Source: an uncultured bacterium (GTDB taxonomy: Bacteria; Bacillota; Clostridia; Lachnospirales; Lachnospiraceae). Taken from it: DNA of 20,819 nt. The notes under the pieces are model-generated. The model did not search any database and had not been told where the DNA came from. It saw nothing but the letters and a program-made list of their open reading frames with translations. Numbering within the stretch: position 1 is the stretch's first letter; every line of letters begins with the position of its first letter. Shown one piece after another: positions 13,905-20,819 of this stretch. The position numbers were made by a program, and so were the translations under genes. The stretch lies in the NCBI GenBank assembly GCA_905214875.1, contig CAJMNR010000053.1, positions 1 to 20,819 on the forward strand, written 5' to 3'.

Positions 13905-14516
13905 ATGATGGATTCTAAAGACCATATGAAAGACTACGAGATGCAGTTTACAATTTCTCCAATTACAGATGAGATCAAAAAACGAATTTGGAATATTTCT
14001 TATAAGGCAGATGCCGATCTCTCATTATCGGAGCTTTCCTATTTGAAGATTCCTTATTTCAATTTCTCTAGCGAAGTATGCATCGGAGAATTGATTGTAA
14101 ATTCCCGTATTGCCCAAGATACAATCTGCGTATTCAAAGAATTATTTTCAATTCGATATCCTATTGAAAAAATGGTATTAATCGATGCATATGGTGCAGA
14201 CGACATTCTATCTATGACAGACAACAACTCATCTGCCTTCAACTATCGTTATATTGACAGCACCACAATTCTTTCTAACCATAGCAAAGGGCTTGCGATT
14301 GATATCAATCCACTCTACAACCCATATATCAAGATGGTAGATAATAAAGAACGAATCCTTCCTATTGAAGGTTCTGCCTATACCGACCGTACAAAGGATC
14401 ACCCATATTATATTAAGAAAAATGATGCGTGTTATAATATCTTTTTAAAATATGGCTTTACATGGGGTGGAGACTGGACCGACAGCAAGGATTACCAACA
14501 TTTCGAACATTTATAG
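13905..14516 (+). CDS. M15 family peptidase (VanY/L-Ala-D-Glu peptidase type), no signal peptide
   Basis: Peptidases of this family cut peptide bonds in peptidoglycan stems using one zinc ion. The zinc ligands are visible in the family motif 'SNHSKGLAIDINP' (H126 and D133) and in the C-terminal 'YQHFEHL' (H199), with 'WGGDW' (187-191) before it. The 203 residues are a typical single domain. The N-terminus (MMDSKDHMKDYEMQF) is polar with no signal peptide or anchor, so it would stay in the cytoplasm unless released by lysis. It could act in recycling of wall peptides, or be a domesticated endolysin. AAGGAGG lies six bases before the first of two in-frame ATGs. It ends in the terminator shared with pgi. 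Confidence 0.85.
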   Translation: MMDSKDHMKDYEMQFTISPITDEIKKRIWNISYKADADLSLSELSYLKIPYFNFSSEVCIGELIVNSRIAQDTICVFKELFSIRYPIEKMVLIDAYGADDILSMTDNNSSAFNYRYIDSTTILSNHSKGLAIDINPLYNPYIKMVDNKERILPIEGSAYTDRTKDHPYYIKKNDACYNIFLKYGFTWGGDWTDSKDYQHFEHL

Positions 14517-14518
14517 AC

Positions 14519-14552
14519 AAAAAAGCCTTTGCACAATTGCAAAGGCTTTTTT
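14519..14552. terminator. Bidirectional terminator between the M15 gene and pgi
   Basis: Perfect 15-bp arms (14519-14533 / 14538-14552, loop CAAT) have six or seven T residues at the distal end on both strands. It serves both convergent genes. Confidence 0.93.
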
Positions 14553-14565
14553 TCTTATATTAAAA

Positions 14566-15915
14566 TTAAAGTCTCTTCTCTAATTCTTCTCTTTCTTTTT
14601 CGAAACCTGGTTTGCCAAGTAAAGCAAACATATTCTTTTTGTAACTTTCAACACCTGGTTGATTGAATGGATTTACTCCTAAGATATATCCACTTACACC
14701 AACTGCAAATTCAAAGAAATAGAATAATTGTCCTAAAGAATATGCATCTTGTGCTGGAATCTTAACTACGAAGTTAGGTACATCACCATCTGTATGAGCA
14801 AGTCTTGTACCTCTCATAGCACATTTGTTAACGAAGTCAATTGTCTTGCCAGCTAAATAGTTTAATCCATCAAGATCATTCTCTTCTTCTTCGATTGTTA
14901 AATCGCAACTTGGTTGTTCTAATTCAAGAACTGTTTCAAACATTGTTCTTTGTCCTTCTTGGATGAATTGACCCATGGAGTGAAGATCCGTTGTTAAATC
15001 AACTGCTGCTGGGAAAATACCTTTTTGATCTTTTCCTTCACTTTCACCAAATAACTGTTTCCACCACTCATTTGTATAATGAAGTGCTGGTTCGTAATTG
15101 CAAAGGATTTCGATACTCTTATTCTTTCTTAATAAGATATTACGGCTAGTTGCGTAAAGAACAGCATCGTTTTCTTCGAAAGAGTCATTAATGCATCGCT
15201 CTCTCATTGCTGCAGCACCTTCCATTAACGCTTTAATGTCTGCTCCACTTACTGCGATTGGTAATAAACCAACTGCTGTTAATACAGAGAAACGTCCACC
15301 AACATCATCAGGTACTACGAATGTTTCGTATCCTTCTGCGTCAGCTAAGTTCTTTAACGCACCCTTTTGCTTGTCTGTAGTTGCATAAATTCTCTTTGCT
15401 GCCTCTGCTTTTCCGTATTTTTCTTCTAAGTGTTTCTTAAAAATACGGAATGCAATTGCTGGTTCTGTTGTTGTGCCAGACTTACTAATTACATTGATTG
15501 AGTAATCTCTATCACCAACAACATCTAAAAGATGCTTGATATAAGTACTGCTAATACTGTTACCAACATAATAGATTTCTGGAGCTTTACGAAGATCCTT
15601 TGAAACATTATTATGGAAACTATGTCCTAAGAAATCAATTGCTGCTCTTGCTCCTAAGTAAGAACCACCGATTCCAATTACAATAAGCACTTCAGAATCA
15701 TTCTGAATTTTTGTTGCAGCTTTTTGAATTCTTTCAAATTCTTCTTTGTCATAATTAATAGGAAGATCGATCCAACCTAAAAAATCATTTCCTGCACCTG
15801 ATTTGTTAAGCAATTTAGCCTTTGCACTTTCTGCACTATCTTTCATCATGGCAAGTTCATTATCTGTAATAAAATCTTTAGCTGTTGAATAATCAAATCG
15901 TACTTGTTTTAACAT
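14566..15915 (-). CDS. pgi: Glucose-6-phosphate isomerase
   Basis: Pgi interconverts glucose 6-phosphate and fructose 6-phosphate in glycolysis. From the ATG at 15915 the 449 residues match the length of the B. subtilis enzyme (450) and open with the shared 'VRFDYS'. Recognisable parts are 'VIGIGGSYLGARAAIDFL', the phosphate-binding 'VISKSGTTTEPAIAFR', the active-site 'GQFIQEGQRTMFETVL' with its catalytic glutamate, and 'NQPGVESYKKNMFALLGKPG' with the catalytic lysine. Two upstream ATGs are open (15921, 15987). The one at 15921 is only three bases from AAAGGAG, whereas 15915 has nine, so 15915 is chosen. The gene is monocistronic, with a good promoter upstream. Confidence 0.97.
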   Translation of the reverse strand: MLKQVRFDYSTAKDFITDNELAMMKDSAESAKAKLLNKSGAGNDFLGWIDLPINYDKEEFERIQKAATKIQNDSEVLIVIGIGGSYLGARAAIDFLGHSFHNNVSKDLRKAPEIYYVGNSISSTYIKHLLDVVGDRDYSINVISKSGTTTEPAIAFRIFKKHLEEKYGKAEAAKRIYATTDKQKGALKNLADAEGYETFVVPDDVGGRFSVLTAVGLLPIAVSGADIKALMEGAAAMRERCINDSFEENDAVLYATSRNILLRKNKSIEILCNYEPALHYTNEWWKQLFGESEGKDQKGIFPAAVDLTTDLHSMGQFIQEGQRTMFETVLELEQPSCDLTIEEEENDLDGLNYLAGKTIDFVNKCAMRGTRLAHTDGDVPNFVVKIPAQDAYSLGQLFYFFEFAVGVSGYILGVNPFNQPGVESYKKNMFALLGKPGFEKEREELEKRL

Positions 15916-15955
15916 TTTCATGCACTCCTTTAGTTTTATTAAACTGTTACTGTAT

Positions 15956-15984
15956 ATTCTAACAAATTGAGTGCATATTATCAA
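15956..15984 (-). promoter_or_regulatory. Promoter of pgi
   Basis: On the minus strand TTGATA (15979-15984), a 17-bp spacer and TAGAAT (15956-15961) each lack one consensus base. The box lies about 40 bp before the chosen start. It also argues against the 15987 start, because that ATG would be upstream of the promoter. Confidence 0.75.
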
Positions 15985-16065
15985 CACGAAAACATAATAT
16001 TATATCCAAATTTGTATAAAAATAGGAAATTATATTAATTTTCTGGAAGTGGTTCTTTGCTGACT

Positions 16066-17070
16066 TTATAATAAATACTCTTTCAGAATATCCTCAATTA
16101 CCTTGGCTTCTTCCTCTGTCACATCAGCATAAAATGGTTTTGGTTCAGCAGCTTTCACATCCTTCTTACCTGCCGAAATATGTAATACCTTGTCTTCATG
16201 CCTGCTTACTGCAATTTCTTCAATCACCGGATTCTCTTTATCGCGACTGACTTCTTTAGTAGAAACATTCTTGTTTTCTTTTTCTTCCTCAAGCAAGCGT
16301 TGTTTCTGCTTGTCCGCAGCAATCAGCTCTTTTAACTCTTTCTTCTTTGCTTCTCTTCTCTTAATTCCAGCATCGCCTTCTGCTTTTTCTTTCTTTTTGG
16401 CTTTGCTGTTCTCTACTGCTACGGTTTCTTTCCTCTTCTTTTCTTCCTTCTCTAATCTCTTTCTTTCTTTTCTACTCATCTTCACAGGTTTTTCTTTCTT
16501 CATATCGAAATATTCTTTTTTGTACTGTTCCAATAATTCAGGACTGAATTCTTCATTTTCTAAACGAGCTTTCAAGAAATTCTCTAGGTAATCTTTAATA
16601 TTAGTACGTAATATCGTACGTTTCATTCGAATATTTGCAAAAAAATCAACAGCTATAAGAACAGCAGATCCCATGATACCCACAACCAATGTGGATAAAA
16701 TCTGATTTCTTCCACATTCATAAAAGACGCCCAAAAGCGCAAAAACAGAGGCTAGAAGAGTGCTTAGTATAACAAATTCCCCACTAATTGTCTCCCATGT
16801 GTACAACCTTATCCCTAACAACCGCTGTCTATATACATATTTATCCACAAAAGTATCCACATTATTAACACCCAGCTTGATTTTATAGCTAGTTTCAAAC
16901 TTCAGACGGAGTACTCGCATCAATTTATTCTTCGATGTCCCCATTCGTTTTGAAGCACGAATTAGGGAGCGGTATTTCAATGATATTAAGCATTTTACTA
17001 AAAAACCTGCTCCAAAAATGCCTAATACGATGTAAGTAAATATGTTGCTATCAAACCACTCTTGAACCAT
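16066..17070 (-). CDS. Three-helix membrane protein with a highly charged tail, function unknown
   Basis: This 334-residue protein has hydrophobic helices at about 9-31, 98-118 and 123-145. Between the first two is a basic region (33-60), and after the third comes a long tail. That tail is extremely rich in Lys and Glu, with repeats of 'KxKKEK' type from about 188 to 290, probably an unstructured or coiled-coil cytoplasmic extension. The last 30 residues look folded again ('YADVTEEEAKVIEDILKEYLL'). I do not recognise a family. AGGAGG lies six bases before the ATG, so the start is secure. No partner gene is close: pgi is on its own promoter and mtnN ends 212 bp upstream. An A/T-only hairpin near 16025-16043 could be a weak terminator. 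Confidence 0.75.
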   Translation of the reverse strand: MVQEWFDSNIFTYIVLGIFGAGFLVKCLISLKYRSLIRASKRMGTSKNKLMRVLRLKFETSYKIKLGVNNVDTFVDKYVYRQRLLGIRLYTWETISGEFVILSTLLASVFALLGVFYECGRNQILSTLVVGIMGSAVLIAVDFFANIRMKRTILRTNIKDYLENFLKARLENEEFSPELLEQYKKEYFDMKKEKPVKMSRKERKRLEKEEKKRKETVAVENSKAKKKEKAEGDAGIKRREAKKKELKELIAADKQKQRLLEEEKENKNVSTKEVSRDKENPVIEEIAVSRHEDKVLHISAGKKDVKAAEPKPFYADVTEEEAKVIEDILKEYLL

Positions 17071-17203
17071 ATTACCCCTCCTGATTTTATACCCAGTTTT
17101 TTACTCATACTATATTCTGAGTGTAACGCATCTAAAGAGGACAAGCAAACAAAATCGATTGACACAAACCGCATACTTCCTCACAAAAATGTGGTAAGAA
17201 TAA

Positions 17204-17253
17204 ATAAATGCGTAGAATTCTACACCAAACGTTGTAGAATTCTACGCATTTAT
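17204..17253. repeat. Inverted repeat with 21-bp perfect arms built of two palindromes
   Basis: Arms 17204-17224 and 17233-17253 are perfectly complementary with an 8-nt loop. Each arm contains the 12-bp palindrome GTAGAATTCTAC (17212-17223 and 17234-17245). It lies 30 bp beyond the mtnN stop, so it may end that transcript, but it lacks a proper T-run. Protein binding to the twin palindromes is the alternative. Confidence 0.6.
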
Positions 17254-17282
17254 GATTTAATATCTTCTATTTACAATGCATG

Positions 17283-17981
17283 TTATGCTAGTTTTTCAAT
17301 CATACCTGTAACTAACGCTACTGCATATTCAGCCGCTTTCTTTTCAAATTGTGGATAATCTTCACAAGCAGTTGCATCTGCTTTATCAGAAATAGCTCGT
17401 ACTATCAAGAAGCGGATGTCATTTAGGTATGCTACTTGAGCAATTGCAACGCCTTCCATTTCTGCACAGTACCCATCAAAGTTTTCTTTTAGCCAAGTTT
17501 TCTTTTCTACACCAGAGATAAACTGATCCCCTGTCACGATACGTCCTACATGTGTATGAACTGTTTCATCCACTTCCTTAGAAACTGCAAGAGCAAGTTC
17601 TACAAGTTCCTTGTCTGCTACAAAGTTAGAACATTTCATTTGCGGAATCACACCAAGATCATAACCGAATCCTGTTGCATCCATATCATGATGTAATACA
17701 TCACTAGAGATTACGATATCTCCAATATCTACATTATCATTAATTCCACCAGCAATACCGCTGTTGATAATTACATCTACATTAAAGACATCTACTAAGA
17801 TTTGTGCGCAGACAGCTGCATTTACTTTACCAATACCACTTCTAACTACTACTACATCTTTTCCATTTAATGCACCTTCGTTAAATTCCATGGATGCCTT
17901 AGTTACAACGCGTGACACTTCCATACGTTGTTTTAACGTTGTCACTTCAACTTCCATTGCTCCAATAATACCTATTTTCAT
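17283..17981 (-). CDS. mtnN: 5'-methylthioadenosine/S-adenosylhomocysteine nucleosidase
   Basis: This enzyme removes adenine from methylthioadenosine and S-adenosylhomocysteine, feeding methionine salvage and the methyl cycle. From the ATG at 17981 the 232 residues equal the E. coli enzyme in length. Conserved residues fall in place: E12 in 'GAMEVEV', 'SGIAGG' (74-79), E174 in 'YCAEMEGVAIAQV' and the catalytic Asp in 'RAISDKAD' (D199). An ATG 15 bases upstream (17996) would add five residues; 17981 is preferred for the family start and GAGG nine bases before it. The gene stands alone, divergent from the TSCPD gene; no clear promoter was seen. Confidence 0.96.
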   Translation of the reverse strand: MKIGIIGAMEVEVTTLKQRMEVSRVVTKASMEFNEGALNGKDVVVVRSGIGKVNAAVCAQILVDVFNVDVIINSGIAGGINDNVDIGDIVISSDVLHHDMDATGFGYDLGVIPQMKCSNFVADKELVELALAVSKEVDETVHTHVGRIVTGDQFISGVEKKTWLKENFDGYCAEMEGVAIAQVAYLNDIRFLIVRAISDKADATACEDYPQFEKKAAEYAVALVTGMIEKLA

Positions 17982-18099
17982 TCGGATTAACCTCACTTAT
18001 CTTTATTTCCATACAACTGTATTTTTTATAAGTATGACTCACTTTGCGAATATGATACCACAAACATTGAAAGATAGCAAAAACTATTACCAAATGGCA

Positions 18100-18128
18100 T
18101 TGTCAAACCTTTTCCACTGGTATAAAAT
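18100..18128 (+). promoter_or_regulatory. Promoter of the TSCPD-murG operon
   Basis: TTGTCA (18100-18105), a 17-bp spacer and TAAAAT (18123-18128) lie 40 bp before the ATG at 18168. Each box misses consensus by one base. Confidence 0.65.
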
Positions 18129-18167
18129 GAAGAACAGAAATCTAAAGATAAGAAGGGACAGACATTC

Positions 18168-18416
18168 ATGACATATAAAACTAAAGGAACTTGTTCCAAA
18201 TCCATCGAATTTGAAGTTGAAAACGACATCGTTACATCCATCCATTTTATAGGCGGCTGTGACGGTAACCTAAAGGGCATCTGTAAATTAGTGATCGGAA
18301 TGAACATCAATGAAGTAATCGAACGTTTATCCGGCATAACTTGCGGCTTCAAAAGCACTTCATGCCCTGACCAACTTTCAATTGCATTAAAAGAATATAA
18401 AGAAAACAACAAATAG
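18168..18416 (+). CDS. TSCPD domain protein (TIGR03905 type)
   Basis: The 82-residue protein is a stand-alone TSCPD domain, a module otherwise found at the C-terminus of B12-dependent ribonucleotide reductases. The family hallmark 'STSCPDQLSIAL' is at 63-74; other cysteines are in 'GTCSKSIEF' (C9), 'GGCDGNLKGICKL' (C31, C39) and 'GITCGFKS' (C59), which together may hold a metal. Its function is unproven. The ribosome site is modest (AAGGG about ten bases from the ATG). It lies 32 bp before murG and shares its transcript. The upstream gap of 186 bp to mtnN contains its promoter. Confidence 0.88.
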   Translation: MTYKTKGTCSKSIEFEVENDIVTSIHFIGGCDGNLKGICKLVIGMNINEVIERLSGITCGFKSTSCPDQLSIALKEYKENNK

Positions 18417-18448
18417 TAATTCACTGTAGTTAAGAAAGGAAGTTTACT

Positions 18449-19516
18449 ATGAAACGTATCGTTTTAACCGGAGGCGGCACTGCTGGCCACGTCACTCCAA
18501 ACATTGCACTTTTGCCAGAGTTAAAAGCCAGAGGATATGAAGTTTACTATATCGGCTCTATTAATGGCATGGAGAAAAAACTAATCGAAGACTGTAACAT
18601 TCCATACTACGGAATTTCTTCTGGAAAGCTAAGAAGATACTTAGACATCAAGAACTTTACGGATCCATTTAAAGTAATCAAAGGATATTTTGATGCCTAT
18701 AAACTATTAAAGAAACTCAAGCCAGACGTTGTCTTCTCCAAAGGTGGCTTCGTAACAGTACCAGTCGTACTCGCTGCACACCGCAGAAAGATTCCTGCAA
18801 TCATCCACGAATCTGATATGACTCCTGGACTCGCTAATAGAATCTGCATTCCAAGAGCAACAAAAGTATGTGCAAACTTCAGCGAGACAGTAGCACAACT
18901 CCCTCATAATAAAGCAGTATTAACAGGTACTCCTATTCGTGCAGAATTATTTAAAGGAAACAAAATCAAAGGTGTTGAGTTTGCCGGTCTTACACTTAAC
19001 AAACCAATCCTTATGATCATCGGCGGAAGCTTAGGTGCAACTGCAGTAAACAACGCAGTGAGAAATATCTTACCTGAACTTCTTAAGAAATATCAAGTAA
19101 TTCACTTATGCGGACGCGGAAAATTAGACGAATCTTTAACAAAGGTAGAAGGATATGTTCAATTTGAATACATCAACGAACAACTTGCGGATTTATTCGC
19201 AGCTTCTGATGTAATCATTTCTAGAGCCGGCGCCAATGCAATCTGCGAAATCCTTGCATTAAGAAAGCCTAATATCTTAATTCCACTTTCAGCTGCACAA
19301 AGCCGTGGCGATCAAATTCTTAATGCTAACTCCTTTAAAAAGCAAGGATATAGTTATGTATTAGAAGAAGAAAATATCACAGATGAAAGTCTGTTAAAAG
19401 CCGTAAACGATGTATATGACAATCGCGAAACATATATCAAAACCATGGCGGATAGCAAATTAAACGACTCCATCAAGACAATCGTTGATTTATTAGACGA
19501 TGCCGCTAAAAAATAG
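18449..19516 (+). CDS. murG: UDP-GlcNAc:lipid I N-acetylglucosaminyltransferase MurG
   Basis: MurG adds GlcNAc to lipid I on the inner membrane face, giving lipid II for peptidoglycan. The 355 residues show the GT-B glycosyltransferase layout: N-terminal 'LTGGGTAGHVTPN' (6-18), 'FSKGGFVTVPV' (96-106), 'IIHESDMTPGLANR' (118-131), the C-domain glycine loop 'IIGGSLGATAVN' (190-201), and the UDP-GlcNAc site 'SRAGANAICEILA' (258-270) with E267 and 'RGDQILNA' (287-294). AAAGGA lies eight bases before the ATG. Unusually it is not beside mur/fts division genes but behind a TSCPD gene; a second copy in a division cluster may exist elsewhere. The terminator follows at 19543. Confidence 0.95.
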   Translation: MKRIVLTGGGTAGHVTPNIALLPELKARGYEVYYIGSINGMEKKLIEDCNIPYYGISSGKLRRYLDIKNFTDPFKVIKGYFDAYKLLKKLKPDVVFSKGGFVTVPVVLAAHRRKIPAIIHESDMTPGLANRICIPRATKVCANFSETVAQLPHNKAVLTGTPIRAELFKGNKIKGVEFAGLTLNKPILMIIGGSLGATAVNNAVRNILPELLKKYQVIHLCGRGKLDESLTKVEGYVQFEYINEQLADLFAASDVIISRAGANAICEILALRKPNILIPLSAAQSRGDQILNANSFKKQGYSYVLEEENITDESLLKAVNDVYDNRETYIKTMADSKLNDSIKTIVDLLDDAAKK

Positions 19517-19542
19517 CAATACTTTTGATTCGTTATGAAAAC

Positions 19543-19584
19543 AAAAAGAAGCCGAAGTTTTTAACCAACTTTCGGCTTCTTTTT
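19543..19584. terminator. Bidirectional terminator between murG and the HIT gene
   Basis: Arms 19543-19556 and 19571-19584 pair over 14 bp (core GCCGAA/TTCGGC) around a 14-nt loop. T-runs follow on both strands. It closes the convergent murG and HIT genes. Confidence 0.92.
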
Positions 19585-19586
19585 TG

Positions 19587-20003
19587 TTATTTAATCTTTG
19601 AAGCAATGGCACTTGCAATTCCTGCAAAGTCATCATCATAAGATTCCTTATGCTTCCATCCAATTGTTACTGTATCCTCTTTATAACGTGGGATTAAGTG
19701 AACATGTACGTGGAATACTGTTTGTCCTGCAATCTCTCCATTGTTCTGAAGAATATTAATACCTTCACATTGAAGCTCTTCCTTCATAGCTGTTGCCACT
19801 TTCTTCGCTACGACAAAAATCTTAGATGCTGTTTCATCACTTAATTCAAAAATGTTGGCAGCATGTTCTTTCGGAAGGATGATTGCATGTCCTTTTGATG
19901 CTGGGTTAATATCCATAATTACACGAAAATCGTTATCTTCATAAATCGTAGAAGATGGAATCTCTCCTGCAGCGATTTTACAAAAAATACAGTTGCTATC
20001 CAT
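19587..20003 (-). CDS. HIT family nucleotide-binding protein
   Basis: This is a Hint-type member of the histidine triad family, which hydrolyses nucleoside phosphoramidates or AMP-linked compounds. The 138 residues are typical: 'CIFCKIAAGEIPS' (5-17) with the Cys pair C5/C8 that binds zinc in many bacterial members, 'INPASKGHAIILPKEH' (32-47), 'LQNNGEIAGQTVFHVHVHLIPR' with the triad HVHVH at 98-102. TGGAGG lies eight bases before the ATG, and an extended -10 (TGGTATACT, 20040-20048) is just upstream. The natural substrate is not deducible from sequence. Confidence 0.95.
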   Translation of the reverse strand: MDSNCIFCKIAAGEIPSSTIYEDNDFRVIMDINPASKGHAIILPKEHAANIFELSDETASKIFVVAKKVATAMKEELQCEGINILQNNGEIAGQTVFHVHVHLIPRYKEDTVTIGWKHKESYDDDFAGIASAIASKIK

Positions 20004-20039
20004 TCTAACTACCTCCAGTAATCTTATTTCTTATGCTAC

Positions 20040-20048
20040 AGTATACCA
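20040..20048 (-). promoter_or_regulatory. Extended -10 promoter of the HIT gene
   Basis: On the minus strand TGG-TATACT forms an extended -10 box about 37 bases before the ATG. No clear -35 is present, which extended -10 promoters can do without. Confidence 0.45.
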
Positions 20049-20167
20049 CACCTAACGTTCTCGGTATAGGTTCCATTACCATTTGTTTCAATTTATCTTC
20101 TTTTTCTATTTTGTTTGTAGTAAAATACAAAGTAGAGCATAACACATATTATGAAAGGAGATTCTCT

Positions 20168-20819
20168 ATGTATCATAATGACACCGACGAAAAGTTACAG
20201 CAATTATGTACGTCTAATTCTGAATTGAACAATCTTATGAAACAGTATGAAGAAGATAATAAACTCTTACTTTCACAAATTACACATGAAATCAGAAATC
20301 CGTTAACTCTTATATACAGTACACTACAATTAATCGAACATAAGAATCCTGACATAACCCAGATTAACTATTGGGCAAACTTAAAGGAGGATATGAAAGA
20401 TGTGTTTTCGCTTTTAGACCGACTCAGCGAATACAACCACTGCGACGCTTCAGAAATGAAACCTACTGATCTGAATGCATTGCTAACCGAACTCATAAGC
20501 AGCTTTCAGACATATCTCCCTGAGAAAAAAGCAACCCTTACCATGTCTATCGAAGAGCAAGCAACTCCCTACATAACGAGCTACATCTGCGATTCTACCA
20601 GAATGAAACAAGTTTTTACGAACCTGTTAAAGAATGCAATGGAGGCTGTAGACCATTGCGGAACCGTTACCATTGAATCCGCTCTAAGCGAAGACAAAAC
20701 AAACCTTTTATTCAAAATTACCAATACTGGTTCTACCGTTTCTGAAGAAGATCAAGATAACATCTTCCTTCCTTTTGTAACAACGAAGTCTACTGGTTCA
20801 GGACTCGGTCTCCCTACCG
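20168..20819 (+). CDS. Soluble sensor histidine kinase, 3' end cut by the window edge
   Basis: I translated this gene directly because it has no stop inside the window; 217 codons are present. It is a cytoplasmic histidine kinase core with almost no sensory part: a short coiled-coil start (about 15-36), the dimerisation/phosphoacceptor helix with H40 in 'THEIRNPLT' (39-47), then the ATPase domain with N box 'NLLKNAMEA' (152-160), G1 'ITNTG' (184-188), F box 'IFLPFVTTK' (199-207) and G2 'GSGLGL' (210-215). All boxes are intact. AAAGGAG lies seven bases before the ATG. No membrane helix or PAS domain is visible, resembling soluble orphan kinases that feed sporulation in Clostridia, but no regulator gene is in view. 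The coordinate end is the window edge. Confidence 0.9.
   Translation, partial: MYHNDTDEKLQQLCTSNSELNNLMKQYEEDNKLLLSQITHEIRNPLTLIYSTLQLIEHKNPDITQINYWANLKEDMKDVFSLLDRLSEYNHCDASEMKPTDLNALLTELISSFQTYLPEKKATLTMSIEEQATPYITSYICDSTRMKQVFTNLLKNAMEAVDHCGTVTIESALSEDKTNLLFKITNTGSTVSEEDQDNIFLPFVTTKSTGSGLGLPT

Noticed and set aside
15916..15987. 24-residue N-terminal extension of Pgi
   Set aside because: The promoter at 15956-15984 lies within it, and the family starts at the VRFDYS motif.
18026..18424. 132-codon leftward frame opposite the TSCPD gene
   Set aside because: It overlaps the TSCPD gene completely, covers its promoter, and lacks a ribosome site.
1..20819. CRISPR array, transposase, phage or defence genes
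   Set aside because: I looked for regularly spaced repeats, DDE/recombinase motifs and known defence motifs on both strands and found none.

Overview
The window reads as a low-G+C, spore-forming Firmicute, most likely a Lachnospiraceae-type Clostridium relative. Evidence for this: a YyaC-type spore protease, a RecR/EbfC/DnaX block, a CvpA + DUF5711-like pair, a TSCPD protein, A/T-rich intergenic DNA, strong AAGGAGG ribosome sites and simple hairpin+T-run terminators. The family assignment is inference from gene content. The first bases are the 5' end of a 16S rRNA gene on the minus strand, so the left edge is an rRNA operon.

Layout. 1-440: 16S start, its folded leader and two tandem promoters, all reading leftward. 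550-3959: a leftward group with a CvpA-like membrane protein, a single-pass beta-rich protein (DUF5711-like) and a protein joining an apparently catalytically dead MPN/JAMM-like domain to a membrane anchor and a C-terminal LysM. 4336-4932: yyaC, rightward. 5003-6136: a leftward coiled-coil protein with a membrane hairpin. 6137-6658: no convincing gene, but a dense set of hairpins including a G+C-richer segment bracketed by 10-bp direct repeats. 6659-10309: leftward pfk-dnaX-ebfC-recR, tightly packed. 10424-11710: leftward CapA-like protein. 11900-13498: leftward niaR (NAD/niacin repressor) followed by an EIIC-type permease. 13622-14516: a divergent pair, a small acidic protein and an M15 peptidase without signal peptide. 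14566-15915: pgi, leftward. 16066-17070: leftward membrane protein with a highly charged tail. 17283-17981: mtnN, leftward. 18168-19516: TSCPD protein and murG, rightward. 19587-20003: HIT protein, leftward. 20168-end: the start of a soluble sensor histidine kinase, cut by the window edge.

How the genes fit together. Most are housekeeping: replication/recombination (dnaX, ebfC, recR), glycolysis (pfk, pgi), methyl-cycle salvage (mtnN) and envelope synthesis (murG, LysM, M15, CapA-like). Convergent neighbours are separated by near-perfect bidirectional terminators (4962-5006, 14519-14552, 19543-19584). The most informative regulatory spot is 13525-13575. There a 10-bp palindrome lies under the -35 boxes of two divergent promoters, one for the niaR-permease operon and one for the small-protein/M15 pair, which suggests shared control by NiaR.

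I found no CRISPR array, transposase, phage gene or defence system. The observations most worth following are the pseudo-MPN/LysM protein, the structured element at 6327-6632, and the niaR divergent control region with its orphan EIIC permease.
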